From contig NZ_WJBI01000005.1 of assembly GCF_020804225.1 (NCBI RefSeq), positions 195,623-259,622 on the forward strand: a stretch of 64,000 nucleotides of DNA. Direction: 5' to 3'. This document shows, in pieces, positions 57,374 through 64,000 of this stretch; positions within the stretch are counted from its first letter, which is position 1, and each line of letters starts with the position of its first letter. The notes under the pieces were generated by a model, which was not told where the DNA came from, searched no databases, and was given only the letters and a program-made list of their open reading frames with translations. The position numbers were made by a program, and so were the translations under genes. This stretch comes from Methanosarcina sp. DH2 (lineage in GTDB: Archaea; Halobacteriota; Methanosarcinia; Methanosarcinales; Methanosarcinaceae).

Positions 57374-57790
57374 GAAAAGTTTTAAGTTTTAAGATTTTGG
57401 GGCTAAGTTTTAAAATTTGGGAGGCATGTTTTAAAGTTTGGGGTTAAAGAAAAAAAACTAAATGTTTTTTACAATTTTTTTTTAAACTAGTTTTTTACAA
57501 AGAACTTTTAAGAACTGTTTTTAAAAACATTTTAAGAACTTTTTTAAACAAATATTGCTCATGAATTCCTAAATCCCACTTTCCGCAGAAGTCCGCAAAA
57601 ATGCCAATCATTTTCCCAATAAGGCAATGGTTTAAAAACTCATCTCGCCTCTAAGATTTAATATTGGGCAAATAGGCAAACAGATTATACTTCTGTGTAC
57701 ATCTGCGGAATACCGGCTAAATCCAAAAAATAATATTTTTTCCTATAAATGAACGAATGCATTAAGAAAAACCAATAATTCTGAAGGCTT
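57374..57790. other. intergenic between cas1 and HEAT gene 3
   Basis: 417 bp with repeated 'aagttttaa/gttttaaag' steps and T-runs (about 57475-57545) that would terminate cas1 transcription. No frame with a credible start. Confidence 0.4.
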
Positions 57791-57853
57791 TGAGTTAAAC
57801 AACATTCAAGTTAAACAACACTCGAGTTAAACAACAACTAAGTTAAACAACAA
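57791..57853 (+). promoter_or_regulatory. TTAAACAACA boxes before HEAT gene 3
   Basis: Four perfect 'agttaaacaaca' units, 15-17 bp apart, then 'gcaaaaagaaaccgtttt' and 'aagcattaagatttatcg', then the mini-ORF and the TTG start at 57910. Confidence 0.8.
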
Positions 57854-57909
57854 GCAAAAAGAAACCGTTTTAAGCATTAAGATTTATCGGAGCTTATGGT
57901 GTTTGGCAG

Positions 57910-60483
57910 TTGATAGACCAAGAGAAGATTCACAATCAATGTCTTAACGATGATCCAAAAAAGCGCATATATGCATTAAGACATCTTGGTTTAGATTTTT
58001 ATCAAATACCTGATAAACAACAGGCATGGGATGACTTACATAGACTGACCAATGATGAAGACAGTAATGTGCGGTCTAGTGCTGCTGAAGTTCTTGGTTC
58101 TTTGTTTTCTCAAATGCCAGATAAACAACAGGCATGGAATGACTTGCATAGACTGGTCAATGATGAAGACAGTGATGTGAGATATAGTGCTGCCGAAGCT
58201 CTTGGTTCTGCTTTTTCTCAAGTCCCAGATAAACAACAGGCATGGGATGACTTACATAGACTGGTCAATGATGAAGACAGTGATGTAAGGTATTATGCTG
58301 CTGAAGTTCTCGATTCTACGTTTTCTCAAATGCCAGATAAACAACAAGTATGGGATGACTTAGTTAAACTAACCAGTAATGAAGACAGCGATGTGAGGTA
58401 TAGTGCTGCTGGAGTTCTTGGTTCTTTGTTTTCTCAAGTCCCAGATAAACAACAGGCATGGAATGACTTACATAGACTGATCAATGACGAAAACAGTTTT
58501 GTGAGGGATAAAGCTACCTCTGCTCTTGGTTCTGTTTTTTCTCAAGTCTTAGATAAACAACAGGCATGGAATGACTTATACAGACTTACAAATGATGAAT
58601 ACGGTAATGTGCGGTCTAGTGCTGCTGAAGTTCTCGATTCTATGTTCTCTCATATGCCAGATAAACAGCAGGCATTGGATACCTTAATTAAACTGACCAA
58701 TGATGAAGACCGTTCTGTGCGGTCTAGTGCTGCTGAAGTTCTTGGTTCTTTGTTTTCTCAAATGTCAGATAAACAACAGGCATGGAATGACTTGCATAGA
58801 CTGGTCAATGATGAAGACAGTGATGTAAGGTATAGTGCTGCCGAAGCTCTTGGTTCTGCTTTTTCTCAAGTCTTAGATAAACAACAGGCATGGAATGACT
58901 TACATAGACTGACCAGTGACGAAAACAATTTTGTGAGGGATAAAGCTACCTCTGCTCTTGGTTCTGCTTTTTCTCAAGTCTTAGATAAACAACAGGCATG
59001 GAATGACTTACACAGACTTACCAGTGATATAGATAGATCTGTTAGGTATAGTGCTGCCGAAGCTCTTGGTTCTGCTTTTTCTCAAGTACCAGATAAACAA
59101 CAGGCATGGGATGACTTACATAGACTGACTGATGATCAAGACATGTATGTGAGAATCTATGCAAATCATTCCCTTGGGAGAGTTTCAATATTCATGGCTT
59201 CCAAGTCAGAAAAAGAAGAAGAATATGAAAGAGAGTTGGAAACAGCAATCACGTTTTTTGAAAAAGCAGCAAAGGAAGCAACTCACTATAATCCAGCTCA
59301 ATTTTGCCTTCCTTTTTATCGCTCTTTCCATACAATCATTTTTGAAAAACAGGACGCTAAAGAAGAAGTGGACAAATATCTGAAAGAAGCTAAAGACGCA
59401 ATTAGAGGCTCAAAAAGTAAAGAAACACTCTTAGAAGCTGTTGAAAACCTTGCAGAAGCATTAAAAGAAGTTCATAGTCTTGGAAATCTGGACTTAGAGG
59501 CACAAAAAAGTGAGCTTAACTTTTATAGACAATACTGTGATCGTGCAGCAGAACTTATGGACAATGCCGAAGAAACAGCACCTTTTGCGGTTAGAGCAAT
59601 GAAAATAGGTCTGCCTATCCTGGACAGAAATCTAAAAAGGCTTATCGAAGAAATTCAAAAGAAAGCAAAGATCGCATGCAGGGAATCGAAAGATACAGAT
59701 GCAGAAGAAATTGTATGCGAAATAAACAAGGAAATTCAAAATATTATAAGTGATGACCAGAAGCAGTATATAGGAATCTTAGAAGATATTGTTTCTATTC
59801 TGAAGATAAAAATCCCTTCAATTCCTGAGAATAAGTTTATTTTTCGCAAAATTGAATCACTAGACAACAAAATGATTTCTCCTGAGAAATATAGTGATTT
59901 GCTTCTTATTATTTCTATGATGCCTACTATGAAAGTAGTCTCAGAGCAAGAATTAGACCACAAACTTCTCAAGTTGGATCTTATCTACGATAAAACGGTT
60001 AGTATTGAAGCCAAATTGGACTTGATTCAAAAAGAGCTGGATAGAGGTCTTGAGAAGCTGGATATTCTTTCTCTGGAGGTCGGAGGAAAAGAAGGAGAAC
60101 TCATCCAAACCTTTTCAAAAAAGATTCTTGAATTGACAGAAAAAGGGGATAAAGAAGCACTGAATAGTTTCCTTGAAAATATAATCAAAAAGGAAAATAT
60201 ACTAATTGAAGAAATCGAAAACTCTTTTGCATCCCTGGAAGAAAAGAAAGAATCAAAAAGTAATGTCTCGAAAATCAGGTCAGTACTCGATAAAGTCAAG
60301 CATCCCATAAAATCATTCGGGAAAGATGTTACAAATGAGATTATTGTGGGTTATGCCGCTGAAGAAATCGTGAAGCTTGTTTTTCAGTTAGTCTCAATGG
60401 CAACTTTGGGAGTTCCAATTCCTCCTCAGATTTTAAATCTCATAAGTAGCATGACAAAAGACCTCAAGAATTACAGGATTTGA
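57910..60483 (+). CDS. HEAT-repeat protein 3 (11 repeats), casposon cargo
   Basis: 857 residues from a TTG at 57910 (MIDQEKIHNQCLNDDPKK). Eleven 36-residue HEAT repeats (108 bp each; consensus PDKQQAWNDLHRLTNDEDSDV) extend to about residue 420. Next is the shared helical domain (ELETAITFFEKAAKE, FCLPFYRSFHTIIFEKQDA, PILDRNLKRLIEEIQ), then a long charged segment, and a C-terminus with a hydrophobic helix (VKLVFQLVSMATLGVPIPP). Blocks of two or three repeats recur with the same DNA differences, which shows duplication of multi-repeat segments. The mini-ORF (codons MVFGS) ends in the start. Confidence 0.85.
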   Translation: MIDQEKIHNQCLNDDPKKRIYALRHLGLDFYQIPDKQQAWDDLHRLTNDEDSNVRSSAAEVLGSLFSQMPDKQQAWNDLHRLVNDEDSDVRYSAAEALGSAFSQVPDKQQAWDDLHRLVNDEDSDVRYYAAEVLDSTFSQMPDKQQVWDDLVKLTSNEDSDVRYSAAGVLGSLFSQVPDKQQAWNDLHRLINDENSFVRDKATSALGSVFSQVLDKQQAWNDLYRLTNDEYGNVRSSAAEVLDSMFSHMPDKQQALDTLIKLTNDEDRSVRSSAAEVLGSLFSQMSDKQQAWNDLHRLVNDEDSDVRYSAAEALGSAFSQVLDKQQAWNDLHRLTSDENNFVRDKATSALGSAFSQVLDKQQAWNDLHRLTSDIDRSVRYSAAEALGSAFSQVPDKQQAWDDLHRLTDDQDMYVRIYANHSLGRVSIFMASKSEKEEEYERELETAITFFEKAAKEATHYNPAQFCLPFYRSFHTIIFEKQDAKEEVDKYLKEAKDAIRGSKSKETLLEAVENLAEALKEVHSLGNLDLEAQKSELNFYRQYCDRAAELMDNAEETAPFAVRAMKIGLPILDRNLKRLIEEIQKKAKIACRESKDTDAEEIVCEINKEIQNIISDDQKQYIGILEDIVSILKIKIPSIPENKFIFRKIESLDNKMISPEKYSDLLLIISMMPTMKVVSEQELDHKLLKLDLIYDKTVSIEAKLDLIQKELDRGLEKLDILSLEVGGKEGELIQTFSKKILELTEKGDKEALNSFLENIIKKENILIEEIENSFASLEEKKESKSNVSKIRSVLDKVKHPIKSFGKDVTNEIIVGYAAEEIVKLVFQLVSMATLGVPIPPQILNLISSMTKDLKNYRI

Positions 60484-60622
60484 CCAGTCTTCTGTTTTTA
60501 TCTTAATATTATGAACTTACCTCATTCCAAACTGCGAATTTACTCTCAAATAATGGATACTCAAGTCAGTTTTAATTATAAAACGGTTTAAAATTCTTGT
60601 AGATATGTAATTAAGTTTGTTT

Positions 60623-60670
60623 TAAGTTAAACAACATCTAAGTTAAACAACAATCAAGTTAAACAACAAC
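60623..60670 (+). promoter_or_regulatory. TTAAACAACA boxes before HEAT gene 4
   Basis: Three units (agttaaacaaca), 16-17 bp apart, followed by 'ccaaaaagaaaccgttttaag', whose key part is agaaaccgttttaag as before gene 3. Confidence 0.8.
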
Positions 60671-60725
60671 CAAAAAGAAACCGTTTTAAGCTTTAAGTTT
60701 TATTAAAACTTATGGTGTTGGGCAG

Positions 60726-62759
60726 TTGATAGATCAAAAGGAGATTCATAATCAGTGTTATAGCGAAGATCCAAAAGTGCGTAGACATGCGTTAGAGCAA
60801 TTACAGAATTTCTTCTCTTCCATTCCAGATAAACAGCAGGCATGGGATGATTTACATATACTGATAGATGATCAAGACAGTTCAGTGAGGTCTAGTGCTG
60901 CTAAAGCTACTGGTTCTGCTTTTTCTCAAGTGCCAGATAAAAAACAAGCATGGAATGATTTACATAGACTGACCGATGATGAAAACGGTTGGGTGAAATC
61001 TAGTGCTGCTAGAGCTATTGGTTCTGCGTTTTCTCAAGTGCCAGATAAACAACAGGCATGGGAAGATTTACTTATACTGACCTTGGATCAATCCAATTGG
61101 GTGAGGTTTAGTGCTGCCTCTGCTCTTATCTCTGCTTTTTCTCAAATGCCAGATAAACAACAGGCATGGAATGATTTATTTGCATTTACCATTTATGAAA
61201 AGTGGATTGTGAGGTCTAGTGCTGCCTATGTTCTGGGTTATGCATATCCCCACGTGCCAGATAAACAACAGGCATGGGATGATTTGCATATACTGATAGA
61301 TGATCAAGACGGTTCAGTGAGGTCTAGTGCTGCTGAAGCTATTGGTTCTGCTTTTTCTCAAGTGCCAGATAAAAAACAAGCATGGGATGACTTAATTAGA
61401 CTTACCAATAACGAGGACGATTCAGTGAGGTCTAGTGCTGCTGAAGCTATTGGTTCTGTGTTTTCTCAAGTGCCAGATAAAAAACAAGCATGGAATGATT
61501 TACATAGACTGATAGATGATCAAGACGGTTCAGTGAGGTCTAGTGCTGCTGAAGCTATTGGTTCTGCGTTTTCTCAAGTGCCAGATAAAAAACAAGCATG
61601 GAATGACTTACATAGACTGATCAATGATGAAGAAAGTTATGTGAGAGCATCCTCGAATCATTCTCTTGGAAGAGTTTCTATATTTATGGCTTCCCAGGCA
61701 GAAACAGATGAAGACTATAAAAAAGAGTTAGAAATAGCAATAGAATTTTTCGAAACTGCAGTAGAGGAAGTATCTTACGATAAATGGGCAAATCCGTCTC
61801 AATTCTGTCTCCCATTTTATCGCTCATTCCATACAATTGTTTTCAAAAAACAAGAAGCTAAAGAAGAAGTGGACAGATATCTGGAAGAAGCTAAAGCCGC
61901 AATTGGAGATTCAGAGAGCAAGAAACAGCTTTATGAAGCTGTTGAAAACCTTGCAAACGCATTAAAAGAAGTCCAGAATTTGGGAAATCTTGACTTGTTG
62001 AAAATGAAAGGTGAGCTTAATTTCTATAGGAAATACTGTGATCGTGCTGCAGAACTAATGAAAAATACCGATGAAAAAGCTCCTTTCGCGACAGAAGTAC
62101 TGAGAAAAGGGTTTCCTATACTGGATAGGAATTTTAAAAAGCTTCTCGAAGAGATCCAAGAAAAAGCAAAGATAGTATGTGAGGAATCGAAAGGAACTGC
62201 TACAGAAGAAATCGCATGTGCAGTTAATAGAGAAGTTCAAAAGTGGGAAATAGATAGTCAGAAAGAAATGACATTTTGCGCAAAAAATCTTTGCCGTGCT
62301 CTAAAATTAATTATACCTCCAGTCTCAGAAAATAAATTCATTCTTAATGAAATTGAAAACGCCCTCAATGAAAAAAATCTTATAAATTTATTCACAATAA
62401 CTTCCACTTTTATAGGTTCAATACCAGCGTTAAAAATGGTAACTGATAAATTAAACAATCTTGAATATTTAGTCCTTGAAGTTAATTCAAAAGTTGATGA
62501 GTTAGTAATTCTTTCAAAACCAGGATTTAGTGAAGAATTTGTTATATCATCGGGAATTCAATTACCTGGCTTAAGTGCTGAACATGTGGTTACAATACCT
62601 TTGCAAGAAATTTCTTATTTTGAATTAAAAGAGGATTTAGAGAAGATTAAGGGTAAAAGTATCGAAAAAATATCACAATTACCAATTAAATTAGCTGAAA
62701 AACTTAAAAATTATCTTCTAAGAATTGAAAGAAATGACATTCTAAAAAGAATGTTATAA
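60726..62759 (+). CDS. HEAT-repeat protein 4 (8 repeats), casposon cargo
   Basis: 677 residues from TTG at 60726 (MIDQKEIHNQCYSEDPKV). Eight repeats (PDKKQAWNDLHRLIDDQDG type; DKKQ replaces DKQQ in four) cover residues about 30-310. The shared helical domain follows (FCLPFYRSFHTIVFKKQEA; PILDRNFKKLLEEIQ). The C-terminal about 120 residues differ from the other three: no hydrophobic anchor, and instead the sequence KPGFSEEFVISSGIQLPG... with a helical end. It may thus have another partner or output. Leader and mini-ORF (MVLGS) conserved. Confidence 0.85.
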   Translation: MIDQKEIHNQCYSEDPKVRRHALEQLQNFFSSIPDKQQAWDDLHILIDDQDSSVRSSAAKATGSAFSQVPDKKQAWNDLHRLTDDENGWVKSSAARAIGSAFSQVPDKQQAWEDLLILTLDQSNWVRFSAASALISAFSQMPDKQQAWNDLFAFTIYEKWIVRSSAAYVLGYAYPHVPDKQQAWDDLHILIDDQDGSVRSSAAEAIGSAFSQVPDKKQAWDDLIRLTNNEDDSVRSSAAEAIGSVFSQVPDKKQAWNDLHRLIDDQDGSVRSSAAEAIGSAFSQVPDKKQAWNDLHRLINDEESYVRASSNHSLGRVSIFMASQAETDEDYKKELEIAIEFFETAVEEVSYDKWANPSQFCLPFYRSFHTIVFKKQEAKEEVDRYLEEAKAAIGDSESKKQLYEAVENLANALKEVQNLGNLDLLKMKGELNFYRKYCDRAAELMKNTDEKAPFATEVLRKGFPILDRNFKKLLEEIQEKAKIVCEESKGTATEEIACAVNREVQKWEIDSQKEMTFCAKNLCRALKLIIPPVSENKFILNEIENALNEKNLINLFTITSTFIGSIPALKMVTDKLNNLEYLVLEVNSKVDELVILSKPGFSEEFVISSGIQLPGLSAEHVVTIPLQEISYFELKEDLEKIKGKSIEKISQLPIKLAEKLKNYLLRIERNDILKRML

Positions 62760-62829
62760 CTATTCATATTAATTGTGATAAGCAAGTCAAAAATATTTAA
62801 ATGAAGTATATTTTCAGTTAATAGAAAAA

Positions 62830-62990
62830 TTTTAATTTGCCACAAAAATTTGACCTTTTTATTACAGAGAGGTTATAAAAATACATTGATTTTTACGTAG
62901 GGCAACTTTCTAAAAAAACGATTGTGCATAAACTACACAAAAAAAAATACTAAAAAATTTGAGATATTTACTCGAAGAAATATATAGAAT
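62830..62990 (-). repeat. degenerate inner copy of the right TIR
   Basis: On the minus strand: 'atctcaaattttttagta', 'tgcacaatcgttttttta', 'agttgccctacgtaaaaa', 'gtatttttataacctc'. These blocks follow the order of the older casposon end (44700-44827) and of the outer right TIR. The terminal G-run block is lost. It lies between the HEAT 4 stop and a further set of TTAAACAACA boxes. Confidence 0.65.
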
Positions 62991-63003
62991 TAACTTGCAT
63001 TTT

Positions 63004-63037
63004 TGAGTTAAACAACAACTGAGTTAAACAACAACTA
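63004..63037 (+). promoter_or_regulatory. orphan TTAAACAACA boxes at the right end
   Basis: Two units followed by 'ctaaaaaagaggtt', with no gene behind them; the outer TIR begins soon after. They look like the leader of a lost cargo gene. Confidence 0.6.
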
Positions 63038-63049
63038 AAAAAGAGGTTA

Positions 63050-63206
63050 TGCAAAACTCTCACAAAACAGCGTACAAAAAAATGATTTTTTTATTAAATC
63101 ATGTTTATGAAAATACATAGTTTTTTGGTTAAGGCAAATTCAGAAAAAAACGGTGCCGTTGAAATTTATCAGTAGCGCACTAAAAATTCAAGATCCCTAT
63201 TACCCC
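63050..63206 (-). repeat. right terminal inverted repeat (outer)
   Basis: Read from 63206 inward on the minus strand: ggggtaatagggatcttgaa and onward, identical to the left end for 31 bases, then 'ctactgataaatttcaacgg' against 'ttactgacaaattttcacag'. Similarity continues with gaps to about 63120 and in blocks beyond. Confidence 0.9.
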
Positions 63207-63219
63207 TTAATTTAGTGCG
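63207..63219. repeat. target-site duplication, right copy
   Basis: ttaatttagtgcg, the same as 44828-44840. Its last bases are also the final bases of the tRNA-like sequence read from the other strand. Confidence 0.85.
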
Positions 63220-63270
63220 AGGGATTAGATTCGAACCCACGAAATCCTTCTATGTCAGATTGTAAGGCTT
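63216..63270 (-). pseudogene. degenerate tRNA-Leu-like 3' fragment (casposon target)
   Basis: The minus strand reads ...gtgggttcgaatctaat and ends in ccctcgca. That is the TPsiC arm and acceptor 3' strand of a tRNA-Leu with acceptor G-C-G-A-G-G-G. The T-stem is broken (gtggg faces ctaat) and no matching 5' acceptor strand is found in the next 60 bases. I therefore read it as a leftover tRNA end, not a working gene. Casposons of Methanosarcina are known to insert at the 3' end of tRNA-Leu genes. Confidence 0.65.
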
Positions 63271-63409
63271 ACAAGAAAGGAGGCTTGCCGAATCTTCAAA
63301 GCCCCAGGTTTATTACAGCAAACTCACATGCATGAAAAGAACGAGTTCGTGTCTGTTAGTTTATTTTGTATATTTTTGCAATATTGTGTAATCATAACTA
63401 TTTCTTCTC

Positions 63410-64000
63410 TCACTCTAAAATTTCCAACTCCTTAATAAGTTCTTCAGAATACTCCGGCACCGCCCCTGGTTTTGATGCTACATAAGTCCCGAGCATGCTG
63501 GCAACTGAAGCGGCTTTTGAAACTCCGTACCCTGAAAGATAAGTATAAAGAAAACCTGCAGAAAAAGCGTCTCCTGCTCCGACAGTATCTGCAACTTCTA
63601 CAGGAGTGGTTTTTATTTCCTCATAGACTCCATCCTGATAGACAGCGGCTCCCTCAGGTCCTTTTGTTATGCAAATTACTGATATTCCCGGGTATTTGTC
63701 ACTAAGCAGGCGGCAGAGAGTTCTACAGGCATATGTGGTGCCAAAAAGCATACCGGAAATTTGGGCTGCCTCTTCCTCATTCATTTTCAGTATTGTGCAG
63801 TGCTCAAGGGAAGATAAGATCCATTCTTTTCTGTAGAATCCGGCTCTCAGGTTTACATCGTAGAAAAAGTGTTTTGCCTTTATTTCCGAAAGCAGCCTTT
63901 TCAGCGTCTTCCTGTTTTCTTCCGACCTCTGGGCAAGGGTCCCGAAACAGAAAACGTCCCATTCCTCAGCTGCAAGAGCCTCAAATTTCCTTTCATCCGG
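63410..64000 (-). CDS. PfkB-family sugar kinase (partial, 5' end outside window)
   Basis: The open frame runs from the window edge to the stop at 63410 (about 196 residues visible). It reads WDVFCFGTLAQRSEENRKTL, AKHFFYDVNLRAGFYRKEW, ILKMNEEEAAQ, VICITKGPEGAAVY and the PfkB signature VADTVGAGDAFSAGFLY, where the Asp of GAGDAF is the catalytic base. The substrate (fructose, ribose, nucleoside or another sugar) cannot be read from this part. An internal ATG at 63784 is not the start. It lies outside the casposon. Confidence 0.88.
   Translation of the reverse strand, partial: PDERKFEALAAEEWDVFCFGTLAQRSEENRKTLKRLLSEIKAKHFFYDVNLRAGFYRKEWILSSLEHCTILKMNEEEAAQISGMLFGTTYACRTLCRLLSDKYPGISVICITKGPEGAAVYQDGVYEEIKTTPVEVADTVGAGDAFSAGFLYTYLSGYGVSKAASVASMLGTYVASKPGAVPEYSEELIKELEILE

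Larger units (their letters stand above)
44841..63206. mobile_element. casposon, about 18.4 kb, structurally complete
   Basis: Bounded by inverted terminal repeats and a direct target duplication. It encodes Cas1 (casposase), family B DNA polymerase, two HNH-type zinc proteins, a winged-helix protein, a ribbon-helix-helix protein and a 212-residue unknown. This is the family 2 casposon gene set known from Methanosarcina. On each side of this 6.3-kb core lie two HEAT-repeat genes facing outward, plus a membrane protein at the left end. Casposons replicate their own DNA with PolB and insert by Cas1. All visible catalytic residues of PolB and Cas1 are intact, so it may still move. Target: the 3' edge of a tRNA-Leu-like sequence. 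Confidence 0.93.

Overview
The window looks like a chromosome segment of a methanogenic archaeon of the genus Methanosarcina, probably of the M. mazei type. The signs are AT-rich intergenic DNA with archaeal TATA boxes, archaeal-type genes (Taw2 wyosine enzyme, DUF422 carotenoid protein, HtpX/PspAB pair), a cluster of MEDS/GAF/PAS histidine kinases with the HHRIKNN H-box typical of this genus, and a casposon carrying PolB and Cas1. Species-level assignment is inference.

Layout. 0.1-3.6 kb: two pairs of tandemly duplicated small membrane proteins. 3.6-8 kb: Taw2-like tRNA-modification enzyme, MscS channel, exported Cache-cupin protein and exonuclease III. 8-18.3 kb: a gene-poor, repeat-rich region with small membrane proteins, an XPD/DinG-type helicase, a 121-codon gene whose start appears to be ATA, a wrecked hsdM gene, a 16-bp minisatellite (about 19 copies), MscL, and two copies each of two long intergenic repeat blocks. 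18.4-30.8 kb: three large sensor histidine kinase loci made by duplication and module shuffling of a MEDS-domain kinase, with relic MEDS coding sequence upstream of two of them. Four copies of a twin-hairpin candidate small RNA (9.4, 18.1, 23.0 and 30.7 kb) are associated with this region. 31-39.5 kb: LysE exporter, ABC transporter, HtpX-PspAB, DUF457 protein, a small MITE, an ABC permease fragment and a CruF-like carotenoid protein.

39.5-63.2 kb is mobile DNA. An intact-looking casposon of about 18.4 kb occupies 44841-63206. It is bounded by terminal inverted repeats (first 31 bp identical, similarity over more than 80 bp) and by a direct target duplication of about 13 bp. The target lies at the 3' edge of a degenerate tRNA-Leu-like sequence. 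The core is a leftward operon (46-aa ribbon-helix-helix protein, 212-aa unknown, two HNH-type zinc proteins, family B DNA polymerase) divergent from a rightward pair (winged-helix protein, Cas1 casposase). Two long HEAT-repeat proteins lie on each side, facing outward. All four share a 36-residue solenoid repeat (4, 9, 11 and 8 copies), a shared helical domain, tandem TTAAACAACA leader boxes, and a five-codon upstream ORF whose TGA overlaps the TTG start. Immediately left, sharing the same target site, lies an older decayed casposon (39.56-44.83 kb) with cas1 and polB pseudogenes and three further cargo genes.

The strongest candidate for an undescribed system is the HEAT-protein quartet with its common control region inside the casposon. 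The second is the twin-hairpin RNA family linked to the MEDS kinases. The window ends inside a PfkB-family sugar kinase gene.
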